A stretch of DNA of 64,000 nucleotides from Roseiarcus sp963794155 (GTDB taxonomy: Bacteria; Pseudomonadota; Alphaproteobacteria; Rhizobiales; Beijerinckiaceae). The notes beneath the pieces were generated by a model. That model saw only the letters and a list, made by a program, of their open reading frames with translations, was not told where the DNA came from and made no database searches. The DNA lies in NCBI GenBank assembly GCA_963794155.1, contig CAWCCX010000003.1, positions 186,001 through 250,000 of the forward strand, in the 5' to 3' direction. Shown one piece after another: positions 54,892-63,439 of the stretch. The translations under genes were made by a program, and so were the position numbers. Position 1 is the first letter of the stretch. Every line of letters starts with the position of its first letter.

Positions 54892-55407
54892 ATGGTCACT
54901 AGCGTAGAGGAGCCTGCGGTCGCGACGCGTAGTGGCGCCAAGCCGCCGAGCGACGATCTGATGCAGCGGGAGATCAAATATTTTCGGGACTTCTCCGCCA
55001 TTTACACCGACGCCATTCGATCGAGCGATTTCAAGGCCAATATCGCGCTCTTGTTCCTGCCGCTGTTGATGGTCCCGATCCTGAGCGCGCACGAACGCGG
55101 CCTGGAGGGTGTTCCCCTTTGGGTGATTCTGGCCCCCTTCCTGGCCGCCTATTTCTTTCTCATCCTGGCGATATTTCCTCGATACTTCCGGTCGGAGAAA
55201 AGCTCGTTCCACCTGTCGAGGACCGCGGGCCCGCATCACTTCACCTTCACCCACGATCCGGTGGTCGAACTCGACGAGGTCAGGCATCGCGTGGCGCTGC
55301 TTTCGCGCATCTTATGGTGGAAGACCTTATACCTGCGACTTAGCCTTGGGATTTGCTTGATCGGCATTCCCGTATTCGGGATCAGTTTAGCCGTTCTGGG
55401 CATGTAG
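54892..55407 (+). CDS. Hypothetical membrane protein, 171 aa
   Basis: I do not recognise the family with confidence. It has a soluble N-terminus, two close transmembrane helices (ANIALLFLPLLMVPILS; VPLWVILAPFLAAYFFLILAIF), a cytoplasmic-looking middle (FRSEKSSFHLSRTAGPHHFTFTHDPVVELDEVRHRVALLSRILWWK) and a C-terminal helix (LYLRLSLGICLIGIPVFGISLAVLGM). The 'SSDFKAN' motif before helix 1 and the layout recall Pycsar-effector (PycTM)-type proteins, but no cyclase lies next to it. ATG at 54892. Confidence 0.65.
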   Translation: MVTSVEEPAVATRSGAKPPSDDLMQREIKYFRDFSAIYTDAIRSSDFKANIALLFLPLLMVPILSAHERGLEGVPLWVILAPFLAAYFFLILAIFPRYFRSEKSSFHLSRTAGPHHFTFTHDPVVELDEVRHRVALLSRILWWKTLYLRLSLGICLIGIPVFGISLAVLGM

Positions 55408-55819
55408 CCGCGGGCGGGGCTTCCGCCTTGACGGTCATGAAAAACCGAGCCTGTTCCTCGCCGTCGCAGTTTTTTCGACGTTTTCTTCCGATTGCCAGAA
55501 AGTCTGCTAGCCTCGGCAGCTTCGGCAGCACTCTGTCGGTCAGCCGAGCTGCGGGAGGCGCTCATGGTCAGCGAGACGGAATGGGCGGCGACTAGAGCGG
55601 GTCGTGGCCGGAGGCCAAGGGAGAGCGTCGGCAGGGGGCGCCGGAGAAAAATCAATGGGGGGTCGGAGCAAGACCTTTGAAATGCTCAATCCGCACAAGC
55701 GAATCCAATGAAATCAGGCCTTTTTCCTTGGATTTCTCTTGGCCCGGCTTGGTTAAATTTGGGTTCGGCTTGGGAACGGCACAAGTCCGGTTCGGTAAAT
55801 GTTGCCGGCGCCGGGCGGC
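55408..55819. other. 412-bp intergenic region with a phased TTGG array
   Basis: No conserved gene is visible. TTGG occurs at 55,728, 55,739, 55,749, 55,759 and 55,770, that is every 10-11 bp (see the separate entry). The rest is unremarkable, GC-poorer than the flanks. Confidence 0.5.
55728..55773 (+). repeat. Helically phased TTGG array, site 1
   Basis: Five TTGG tetramers follow each other at 11, 10, 10 and 11 bp. All lie on the same face of the helix. A similar array lies at 62,285. They lie just before the 3' end of the convergent LuxR gene. Confidence 0.65.
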
Positions 55820-56180
55820 CTAAAGCCGGATCGCCCCGAGGCGCGCGCCTTGCGCGACCGCCTCGGCGCGCCCCTGGGCGTCGAGTTTGTCCAATAGAGA
55901 CGCGATGTGAAACTTGACCGTATGGACCGAGATCTCGAGCCGCCGGGCGATCGCCTTGTTGGACGCCCCCTCGGCGATCAGCGCCAGCACGTCGAGCTCG
56001 CGCGGCGTGAGCGCCACGTCCGGAGTCGGCTCCCCGGCGGCCACAAGGGTCGCGTCGGCGGCCTCGCCGGGCGCCGCGAGCCGCAGGCCCGGAACGTCGG
56101 CGAGGAGCGCCGCCAGCCGATCGGCAAGCTCCGGCTCGCCGATCTCAATTCCAACGACCAGGGCGCGCCCCGCCGCTCAC
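55820..56180 (-). CDS. LuxR-type DNA-binding regulator (start disrupted by one base)
   Basis: The C-terminal LuxR helix-turn-helix is clear: LTPRELDVLALIAEGASNKAIARRLEISVHTVKFHIASLLDKL. A receiver-like N-terminal stretch (RALVVGIEIGEPELADRLAALLADVPGLRLAAP) lies upstream in the same frame. A GTG at 56180 overlaps the stop of the preceding gene (GTGA), the expected coupled start, but joins the frame only if one G of the GGGG run at 56,168-56,171 is removed. Without that the first in-frame GTG is at 56044. It is cotranscribed with the protease-like gene and may control it or the divergent degP. Confidence 0.75.
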
Positions 56181-57064
56181 CGGCTTTCGGGCCGTTCGCC
56201 GATCGTCAGCGTCGTTTCGACCGGCTCGCCAGCCCGGCGCAGCGTGAGCCTGACGTTCAAACCGACGCTGTCGGGTCCGAGCGCCCGCACGAGGTGCTGG
56301 ACCCCGCGAATCGGCTCGCCGTTCCAGGCGACGATGATGTCGCCCTGGCGGACGCCCGCCGCGGCGCCTGGCCCCTTGGCGTCGACGCTGATCGCCATCG
56401 CCCCGATCCCGCCGGCGTCGAGCTTGACCGGCTGGAGCCCGAGGCCGAGATATCCGCGCGCGATTCTGCCCTTCGTCGCCAGGAGGTCCGCGATCCGGTC
56501 GACCGTGGCCGACGGAATGACGAGCGTACGCCGGCGCGGGCCGAAGACCGCCATGCCAAAGGCGCGGCCATTGGCGTCGAGCGCGAGGCCGCCTTCGCTC
56601 GAGCGCGCAAGCGCCGCGTCGAGTTCGATCCGGGCGTCGATGACGCCGCCGCGCAGGCTGCGCCACTGCGGACCGACGAACGACACCACGCCGAGCGCCA
56701 CGCTCGACGCGCCCTCGCGCGCGCCGGCGACGACGGCCAGCGTCCCGGCCGCCGGCAATTCAGCCGGCGCGGGCGCTTTGGGCAGATCGGTCCGCTTCAC
56801 CCGCAAGAGGGCGACGTCGCTCGAGGGATCGCGGCCGACGATCTCGGCCGCGTTCGGGGTCCCGTCATGGGCGACGATCGAGACCTCGCCGTCCTCGGGG
56901 AGCGCGTTCTCGGCCGCCACGATGAGACCCGGGCGCCAGGAAAAGCCGGTCGATCGCGCGCGCTCGGACTGGACGGAGACCAGGCTCGGCGCTGCGGCCC
57001 GGATGAGCTCCGCGAGCGCCGTCGAGAAGGCAAGCAAGGGAGACGATGCGGGATGGTCTGACAT
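56177..57064 (-). CDS. HtrA-like protein without catalytic His and Ser, with PDZ domain
   Basis: The 295-residue protein has the S1C fold layout: GLIVAAENAL where DegP has GxVVTNxHVV, the Asp in SSDVALLRV, RSSEGGLALDANGRAFG where DegP has GNSGGALVN, and a C-terminal PDZ domain (ARGYLGLGLQPV…AAAGVRQGDIIVAWNGEPI). At the His position stands Asn53 and at the Ser position Glu157; Asp83 remains. So it should not cleave peptides and may bind them or regulate DegP. ATG at 57064 follows AGGAG. No signal peptide is evident, so a cytoplasmic location is likely. It overlaps the LuxR gene and faces away from degP. Confidence 0.85.
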   Translation of the reverse strand: MSDHPASSPLLAFSTALAELIRAAAPSLVSVQSERARSTGFSWRPGLIVAAENALPEDGEVSIVAHDGTPNAAEIVGRDPSSDVALLRVKRTDLPKAPAPAELPAAGTLAVVAGAREGASSVALGVVSFVGPQWRSLRGGVIDARIELDAALARSSEGGLALDANGRAFGMAVFGPRRRTLVIPSATVDRIADLLATKGRIARGYLGLGLQPVKLDAGGIGAMAISVDAKGPGAAAGVRQGDIIVAWNGEPIRGVQHLVRALGPDSVGLNVRLTLRRAGEPVETTLTIGERPESR

Positions 57065-57226
57065 GAAGAGCTCCTTTGCCGCCAAAGATGTCGTCGATTG
57101 CGGCCCGTGCCTACCTCGCCAGATGGCGAGGCCGGCCTTGGCTTGCGAGCCACGGTTCCCGGCGCTTTGCACTCGGCGCAGCGCCGCCTATATCAGCGGC
57201 GGCGCGAATAAGGTCGGAGGTTCTGT

Positions 57227-58621
57227 TTGATACGCTTGGCGTTCATCGTCGTCTTCATGGCTCTCGGCGCTCCCGTCTTCGCCGACACGGCCCAGAGAGC
57301 CGCGCCGCAGAATCCGGCGCAGGTGCGGCTCTCGTTCGCCCCGGTCGTGAAGAAGGTCGCGCCTGCGGTGGTGAATGTCTACGCCTCCCGCGTCGAGACC
57401 ATGCCGCGCAATCCGCTGTTCGACGATCCGATCTTCCGCCGCTTCTTCGGCGGCGGCGGGAGCGAGGACCAGCGGGTCCAGAAGGCGCTGGGCTCGGGCG
57501 TCATCGTCGATCGCTCGGGTCTTGTCGTCACCAACTATCACGTGATCGAAGGCATGACCCAGGTGAAGGTCGCGCTTTCCGACAAGCGCGAGTTCGAGGC
57601 GCAGATCGTGCTGCGCGATCCGCGCACCGATCTCGCGGTGCTTCGACTCACCGGCGGCGACAACTTCCCGGTCCTCGAACTTGGCGATTCGGATGGGCTC
57701 GAAGTCGGCGACTTCGTGATCGCGATCGGCGATCCGTTCGGCGTCGGCCAGACGGTCACCCAGGGCATCGTTTCTGCGCTCGCGCGCACTCAGACCGGGA
57801 TCAGCGACTTCGGTTTCTTCATCCAGACCGACGCCGCGATCAATCCCGGCAATTCCGGCGGGGCGCTTGTCGATCTCGACGGCAAGCTCGTCGGCGTCAA
57901 TTCGGCGATCTATTCGCGCTCCGGCGGCAGCATGGGAATCGGCTTCGCCATTCCCGTCAATATGGTCAGGAGCGTCATCGTTGCGGCGCGCCAGGGCGGC
58001 GCGACTGTCAAGCGGCCCTGGCTCGGCGCGACGCTGCAGAGCCTGACCAAGGACATCGCCGACAATCTTGGCGTCGATCGTCCGACGGGGGCGCTCGTGG
58101 TGACGGTCGCTGGCGAGGGTCCGGCGCTCGAGGCGGGCCTCAAGAGGGGCGACGTCATCACCGCGGTCGACGGACAGAGCGTCGATGACGCTGAGGGCGT
58201 CGGCTTCCGGCTTGCGGTCAAGCCTCTCGGCGGGGGAGCCACGCTTTCGGTCCTGCGCGACGGGCGCACGCTGAGCCTGCCGCTCAAACTCGCCGCCGCG
58301 CCGGAAATCCCTCCGCGCGAGGCTCTGACCATCCACAGCCGCTCGCCGTTCCAGGGGGCGGAGGTGATGAACATGTCGCCCGCGGTCGCCGAGGAGCTGT
58401 CGCTCGAGGGCGCCGCGGAAGGCGTCGTCGTCGCTTCGGTCGGCGACGGCTCGACCGCGGCTGATGTCGGCGTGCAGAAGGGAGACATCGTCGTCGCCGT
58501 CAACGGTCAGAAGATCATAACGACGCGCGATCTCGAGAAGGCCTGCGCCGAACGCGTGCGAATGTGGGATCTGACCATTCGACGCGGCGGGGAGACGATC
58601 CGCACCCAGCTCGGCGGCTGA
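57227..58621 (+). CDS. Do-family serine protease (DegP/HtrA)
   Basis: The 464-residue protein has a signal peptide (LAFIVVFMALGAPVFA), the catalytic triad His105 (TNYHVI), Asp135 (RTDLAVL) and Ser210 (GNSGGAL), and two C-terminal PDZ domains (PWLGATLQSL…GLKRGDVITAVDGQ; VVVASVGDGSTAADVGVQKGDIVVAVNGQ). It degrades or refolds misfolded envelope proteins. TTG start at 57227. In many Rhizobiales a gene like this follows rplQ directly; here rplQ and degP are 9 kb apart. Confidence 0.94.
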   Translation: MIRLAFIVVFMALGAPVFADTAQRAAPQNPAQVRLSFAPVVKKVAPAVVNVYASRVETMPRNPLFDDPIFRRFFGGGGSEDQRVQKALGSGVIVDRSGLVVTNYHVIEGMTQVKVALSDKREFEAQIVLRDPRTDLAVLRLTGGDNFPVLELGDSDGLEVGDFVIAIGDPFGVGQTVTQGIVSALARTQTGISDFGFFIQTDAAINPGNSGGALVDLDGKLVGVNSAIYSRSGGSMGIGFAIPVNMVRSVIVAARQGGATVKRPWLGATLQSLTKDIADNLGVDRPTGALVVTVAGEGPALEAGLKRGDVITAVDGQSVDDAEGVGFRLAVKPLGGGATLSVLRDGRTLSLPLKLAAAPEIPPREALTIHSRSPFQGAEVMNMSPAVAEELSLEGAAEGVVVASVGDGSTAADVGVQKGDIVVAVNGQKIITTRDLEKACAERVRMWDLTIRRGGETIRTQLGG

Positions 58622-58742
58622 CTAGGGCGACAAAAAAGGCAGGGCGCCGTGGGAAGCGTCCTGCCGATCGGCGCGAGGGGGTGGGAGGATTGCCGCTCGC
58701 GCTTTTTCCGCTGAAGCGAGCCGATCGCGGCTCGCCTCGAGC

Positions 58743-59399
58743 TTACGCCGCCTTGCGGGCGGGTTGCCGGACCTTGCCGCGCGCGAGGCGCCGCTTGACC
58801 GACTGCCAAAGGCCGCGCATTTCCTCAGCCGCCGCGCCGTATGGATTGAGTTCGGTGACCCCCCAGCCGTGACGTGCAAATTCCTGGTAGTCGACCCGCG
58901 TCAGAATCAGAGGGGAAATCAGTCCGCCCATTTCTTCGAGCGTCTCGACGCCGTCCTGGACGCGCGCGGTCTGCTGGGCGGGTGGGCACTGATTGAGCAG
59001 GAACACAAAGTCGCCGCCAATCTCCTTAAGCGCCGCGCGCGTTCGAGCGCTGGCCCACAGGTCGAACATGCTCGGGCGCGAGGGAATGATGTTGAGGTCG
59101 GCGACCTGCATCGCGGCCGAGGACGCCGCGCCTTCCGCGCCTGGTGTGTCCAGAATCGCGAGTGTGAAGCCCCTGCGCTCCAAAGAGGCGAGGAGAGTTG
59201 GCAGGCGCGCGGCTCCTGAGGCGATGACCTCGATATCGCCGCTTCCGCAAGTCTTGGCCCAATTCGCAAGCGAGCCTTGGGGATCCATGTCGATGACGCA
59301 GACTTTCTCCTTCATTTCGTGCGCCGCCACGGCGAGCGATGACGCAATCGTGCTTTTCCCCGAGCCGCCTTTTTAAGTCACAAACGCTATGGTCCGCAT
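58743..59399 (-). pseudogene. ParA-family ATPase with a stop codon before Walker A
   Basis: From ATG at 59399 the peptide reads MRTIAFVT, then TAA (59,373-59,375), then KGGSGKSTIASSLAVAAHE, the deviant Walker A of ParA proteins. Family members have Gln at the stop position (…VTQKGGSGKST), so a single CAA-to-TAA change explains it. The rest is normal: VCVIDMDPQGSLANWA, FTLAILDTPGAEGAA, LLNQCPPAQ and a C-terminal end at 58743. An internal start would lose the Walker A loop. It is a single gene without ParB, like orphan MinD/ParA-type cargo-positioning ATPases. Confidence 0.85.
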
Positions 59400-59657
59400 A
59401 ACTTCCGCCCTCAGCCTTCCGAGTTTCGCCCCTGTTTCGGATCGCGACCAGGGGCAGGGATTAATGAATGTTCACGAGTTGAGCGGAAAATGGTTAACAG
59501 AGCGTTTCGGAACGGCGGCATTCAGCGATTTGTCATAATTCGCCGCAAATGATTGTCGCGCGTCCTGAATTGACGACCAGCAATTTACGCAACGGAGGCG
59601 GCCCGGCGCCGGTTATCGGTCGCCGTCGCGGTTAAATCTTAACGCTTGCAAGCCCGC

Positions 59658-59906
59658 TCAGTCGTCGTCGAGCGGGGCCACTCCCTTGACCGCGCCGTCG
59701 GCCGAAAGGGTAATCTTCTCGATGCGCATTTCGGCGTTTTTGAGCAGTTCGTCGCAGCGCCGCTTCAGCGCTTCGCCCCGCTCGTAGAGCCTGATCAATT
59801 CGTCCAGCGCCACGGCGCCTTTTTCGAGTTGATCGACGATCGCTTCGAGTTCTGCGAGCGCCGCTTCGAATGGCATCTTGGCAATGTCGGGCTTGGCCTC
59901 GGTCAC
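59658..59906 (-). CDS. xseB: Exodeoxyribonuclease VII small subunit
   Basis: The 82-residue protein has the XseB pattern FEAALAELEAIVDQLEKGAVALDELIRLYERGEALKRRCDELLKNAE. It binds the large subunit XseA, which is not in the window, in single-strand DNA degradation. GTG at 59906 after GAGAGGAAACC is preferred over the longer frame from 59963. Confidence 0.93.
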   Translation of the reverse strand: MTEAKPDIAKMPFEAALAELEAIVDQLEKGAVALDELIRLYERGEALKRRCDELLKNAEMRIEKITLSADGAVKGVAPLDDD

Positions 59907-59988
59907 TTGGTTTCCTCTCGACCCCGGGTCTGCGGCGAGGCGCCGCACGCTGCCGCGGGACATCCGCTTGCCGTCAAGCGTCGACGCT

Positions 59989-60864
59989 TCATTCGGGCAA
60001 CGCTGAAATCAAATAAAGGGTCTGAAGCGTGTCGCTGGGCTGTGTCTTGGCTCCGAAGCTATGCGCGAAAATGGCGCCGATTTCGCCGGAGCGGTAAATC
60101 CGGCTCAGCGCCCGATCGACCGCGAGGCGGAAATCGCTGTCGCCCCGCGCCAGCGCCAGAGCATACGGCTCCAGCGAGAAATAGTTGTTGGCGAGACGCA
60201 GCTTGCCTGGCGCGCTGCTCTTCGACGCGAGATAGGCCAGGATGGCCCGATCAGCGAAATAGGCCACAATCGTCCCCTGATCGAGCATCGCGAGGCCCTC
60301 CAGGTGAGTTTTGGCCGGGACGACTTCGGCATTGATCTTGGCGCTGGCGAGGGTGTCGCGCAAGCTCTGCTCGGTGGTCGTCCCGGACAGCACCCCGATC
60401 TTCTTGCCCGCCAGAGCGCCAAACTCGCTCGGGCCTTCGCCGTTCACCAGAAGGCTCGCTCCGTCGATGAACGTGGCGATCGAGAAGTCGACCTCCTCTC
60501 GGCGCGACAAGGTGGCCGAGGTCGGCTCGCACAGCAGGTCGGCTTTGCCGGTTTTGATCGCTTCGAATCGATTGGAAGCGTTGACGAGGACATAGTCGAC
60601 TTTGAGATCGCCAAGATTGAGCCCAGCCCCCATAGCCTTAGCGACCGCGCGGCAAAGGTCGACCATGAAGCCCGCAGGCACGCCGGTGGCGTCGGCGAAG
60701 GAAAACGGGGGGGCGTCCTCACGATAGGCGATCCTCAACGTCTTGTCCTGCTTCACTCTGTCGAGGACCCCGGCGGCGGCCGAGCCGAAGCCGCACCCGG
60801 CGGCGATCGCCGCGATTGCAAGGGCGGATAATCGCCAATTCATGGAAGCGTTTCGTTTTGCCAT
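59989..60864 (-). CDS. Amino-acid-type ABC substrate-binding protein
   Basis: The 291-residue protein has a signal or lipoprotein leader (SALAIAAIAAGCGFGSAAAG), then the SBP_bac_3 fold: LRIAYREDAPPFSFADATGVPAGFMVDLCRAVAKAMG, RFEAIKTGKADLLCEPTSATLSRREEVDFS, and KKIGVLSGTTTEQSLRDTL. It binds a polar amino acid or similar ligand in the periplasm. ATG at 60864; ATG at 60843 is possible. No permease genes follow, so it is an orphan. Confidence 0.87.
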   Translation of the reverse strand: MAKRNASMNWRLSALAIAAIAAGCGFGSAAAGVLDRVKQDKTLRIAYREDAPPFSFADATGVPAGFMVDLCRAVAKAMGAGLNLGDLKVDYVLVNASNRFEAIKTGKADLLCEPTSATLSRREEVDFSIATFIDGASLLVNGEGPSEFGALAGKKIGVLSGTTTEQSLRDTLASAKINAEVVPAKTHLEGLAMLDQGTIVAYFADRAILAYLASKSSAPGKLRLANNYFSLEPYALALARGDSDFRLAVDRALSRIYRSGEIGAIFAHSFGAKTQPSDTLQTLYLISALPE

Positions 60865-61154
60865 TTCAAAAAATGTCCCTTGAAGAACCGGCTCGCATCG
60901 TGGACGACGGCGCAGCGGCCTGCAAGGCCTTGTCCGGACGGCCGCGGATCGATGGCGCGAACCACCGCCTGGGGAGCGAGGCGAAGCGTCGCGTCTCGAT
61001 TCTCCGCAAGGCTGCGCGGCTCGGCGCGGACTGGAGCGTCCTTCGAGGCCCCTTCTTGGCGCCTCAGGACGATGGGGTAGCTTGGAGTTACCCGGACGCG
61101 GATTTCCTGCGATAAGGTGCTCGCCTTGCCTGAAGAGGCGTCCGGAGGCTGCCC
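60865..61154. other. Intergenic region upstream of ald
   Basis: This 290-bp gap separates divergent genes. I see no tRNA, riboswitch or clear promoter; the ald ribosome site GGAGG is at its end. Confidence 0.4.
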
Positions 61155-62273
61155 ATGCTCGTCGGCGTTCCCAAAGAGATCAAGGACAACGAGTTCCGGG
61201 TCGGGATGACGCCAGCGGCCACGGCCGAGCTCGTTCATCACGGCCACGAGGTCATTGTCGAGACCAAGGCTGGCCTCGGCTCCGGCTCTCCCGACGAGGA
61301 GTACACGCGCGCCGGGGCCAAAATCGTAAGGACCGCCCCCGACATCTTCGCCCGCGCCGAGATGGTCGTGAAGGTCAAGGAGCCGCTTCGCGAAGAGCGC
61401 AAGCTGCTGCGGCGCGGGCAGATCCTGTTCACCTACCTCCATCTTGCGCCCGATCTCGAGCAGACCCGCGACCTCATGGCGTCCGGCGCGACGTGCATCG
61501 CCTATGAAACCGTGACCGGCCCGCACGGCGGTCTGCCGCTCTTGACGCCGATGTCGGAAGTCGCCGGGCGCCTCGCGCCGCAAGTCGGGGCGCATGCGCT
61601 CGAGAAGGCGCAGGGCGGGCGCGGGGTGCTGCTCGGGGGAGTGCCGGGCGTGGCGGCGGCCAACGTCCTCGTTCTCGGCGGCGGCGTCTCGGGGACCCAT
61701 GCCGCGACCATCGCGGTCGGCATGGGCGCCTCCGTTACCGTCGTCGACCGGTCGCACGAGGCGCTGCGACGGCTTTCGGCTCAGTTCGGCTCGGCGCTGC
61801 GCACGGTCTATTCGACCCGGGCCTCGATCGCCGATCTCGTCAGGCACGCCGACCTCGTGATCGGCGCGGTGCTTTTGCCCGGCGCCGCCGCCCCGAAGCT
61901 CATCACCCGGGCGATGCTCAAGACGATGCGCCCGGGCGCGGTCATCGTCGACGTCGCGATCGACCAGGGCGGCTGCTGCGAGACCTCGAAGCCGACGACC
62001 CATTCCAACCCCACCTATGTCATCGACGGCATCGTTCATTACTGCGTCGCCAACATGCCGGGCGCAGTGGCGCGCACCTCGACCTTCGCCCTCAACCACG
62101 CGACCCTGCCGTTCGCGCTGGCGCTTGCCGACAAGGGCTGGCAGGAGGCGCTGAAGGAAGATGAGCACCTGCGCGCCGGCCTCAACGTCCACGACGGCAA
62201 GGTGACCTGCGAGCCGGTCGCGGCGGCGCATGGATTGCCTTACACGCCGCCGGAAAGCGTCCTCGACAAGTAG
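61155..62273 (+). CDS. ald: Alanine dehydrogenase
   Basis: The 372-residue protein is of normal length and has the family pattern MLVGVPKEIKDNEFRVGMTPAA, MVVKVKEPL with the substrate Lys, FTYLHLAPD with the catalytic His, and the NAD loop VLVLGGGVSGTHAA, then IDQGGCCETSKPTTHSNP. It interconverts alanine and pyruvate plus ammonia with NAD(H). ATG at 61155 follows GGAGG. Confidence 0.97.
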   Translation: MLVGVPKEIKDNEFRVGMTPAATAELVHHGHEVIVETKAGLGSGSPDEEYTRAGAKIVRTAPDIFARAEMVVKVKEPLREERKLLRRGQILFTYLHLAPDLEQTRDLMASGATCIAYETVTGPHGGLPLLTPMSEVAGRLAPQVGAHALEKAQGGRGVLLGGVPGVAAANVLVLGGGVSGTHAATIAVGMGASVTVVDRSHEALRRLSAQFGSALRTVYSTRASIADLVRHADLVIGAVLLPGAAAPKLITRAMLKTMRPGAVIVDVAIDQGGCCETSKPTTHSNPTYVIDGIVHYCVANMPGAVARTSTFALNHATLPFALALADKGWQEALKEDEHLRAGLNVHDGKVTCEPVAAAHGLPYTPPESVLDK

Positions 62274-62284
62274 CCGATGTCGCC

Positions 62285-62340
62285 TTGGTTTTATTTGGAT
62301 TTGGCTTGGTTTTGTTTGGTTTTGCTTGGACTAGCTTGGT
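62285..62340 (+). repeat. Helically phased TTGG array, site 2
   Basis: TTGG occurs at 62,285, 62,295, 62,306, 62,316, 62,326 and 62,336, at 10-11 bp spacing, mostly as cttggttttg/atttgg decamers, starting 12 bp after the ald stop. The phased T-tracts predict intrinsically bent DNA. The same spacing and tetramer occur at 55,728. Confidence 0.7.
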
Positions 62341-62360
62341 CTTATTCGGCGATATTCTAG

Positions 62361-62388
62361 TTGACAAACGTGACACCAGATGTATGAT
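62361..62388 (+). promoter_or_regulatory. Promoter of the IS1595-family transposase
   Basis: TTGACA at 62,361-62,366, a 16-bp spacer and TATGAT at 62,383-62,388 give a near-consensus sigma-70 promoter, 22 bp before the transposase ATG. It lies just downstream of the phased TTGG array. Confidence 0.65.
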
Positions 62389-62409
62389 GTTGGTCATAGG
62401 AGATGACCA

Positions 62410-63354
62410 ATGTCCGCCGCCGATGTCCAAGCCGCCGCTTTCACTGACGACGACCTAGCCCGCGAAGCCATCGAGGCGCTTCTGTGGCCGCATGGCCCAG
62501 TCTGCCCGCATTGCGGTTGCACCGGCAAAATCGGCAAGGTCGAAGGCAAGTCGGCGCGCCCTGGCCTTTACTACTGCGGCGATTGCAAGAGGCAGTTCAC
62601 TGTGACGGTCGGAACCATTTTCGAGCGTTCCAAGGTTCCGCTTTCGAAATGGTGGTTCGCCATCCATCTTCTCGCTTCGAGCAAGAAGGGCATGAGTTCC
62701 AACCAGCTTTCGAGGATGCTCGGCGTTACCGTGCAAACCGCATGGTTCATGAGCCATCGCATCCGTGAAGCAATGCGATTGGACGATCTCGCTCCGATGG
62801 GCGGCGGCGGCTCAATCGTCGAAGTGGACGAAGCCTTCATTGGCCGCAAAGAAGGCTACGAGACAAAGGCGGGCGTGAAGCACAAGAACGCGATCCTGAC
62901 GCTCGTTGAGCGCGGCGGCTCCGCACGGTCGTTTCATATCGAGGACGCGACCAAAGAGCACATTATCCCGCTCGTTCGCGAGAACCTTGACCGCGAAAGC
63001 CACATCATGACCGATGAGGCAAGCCGCTATTTGCACCTCGGCAAGGAGTTCGCGGCGCACGGCGTTGTCGACCATCATCGCGGCGAATACGGCTACACAG
63101 ACCGCAACACCGGCACGAAAATCAACACAAACACGGTGGAGCGCTTCTATTCGATCTTCAAACGCGGCATGAAAGGCGTCTACCAGCATTGCGGCGAAAA
63201 GCACCTTCACCGCTACCTTGCGGAGTTCGACTTTCGCTACTCGAACCGCGTCAAGCTGGGCGTGAACGACACAACGCGCGCCGCCAAGATCGTCGAAGGC
63301 GCCAAGGGCAAGCGTCTGCAATATCGACGGCCTGACGAAGGCTCGCTCACCTAA
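62410..63354 (+). CDS. IS1595-family transposase (ISXO2-like)
   Basis: The 314-residue protein has a zinc ribbon (CPHCGCTGKIGKVEGKSARPGLYYCGDCKRQF) and the ISXO2-type DDE/N catalytic region: VEVDEAFIGRKEGYETKAGVKHKN, IMTDEASRY, and the NTVERFYSIFKRGMKGVY end. It catalyses cut-and-paste transposition. I could not find matching terminal inverted repeats around it, so the boundaries of the element are not set. It inserted downstream of ald. Confidence 0.92.
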   Translation: MSAADVQAAAFTDDDLAREAIEALLWPHGPVCPHCGCTGKIGKVEGKSARPGLYYCGDCKRQFTVTVGTIFERSKVPLSKWWFAIHLLASSKKGMSSNQLSRMLGVTVQTAWFMSHRIREAMRLDDLAPMGGGGSIVEVDEAFIGRKEGYETKAGVKHKNAILTLVERGGSARSFHIEDATKEHIIPLVRENLDRESHIMTDEASRYLHLGKEFAAHGVVDHHRGEYGYTDRNTGTKINTNTVERFYSIFKRGMKGVYQHCGEKHLHRYLAEFDFRYSNRVKLGVNDTTRAAKIVEGAKGKRLQYRRPDEGSLT

Positions 63355-63439
63355 TCGCCGCAAGTGGCCGATGTAGTCGCCGAGTTCGACTCGCGAGAAC
63401 CGGCGTGGTTTGATCCTTCAAAAATGAGGGGAGGAAACC

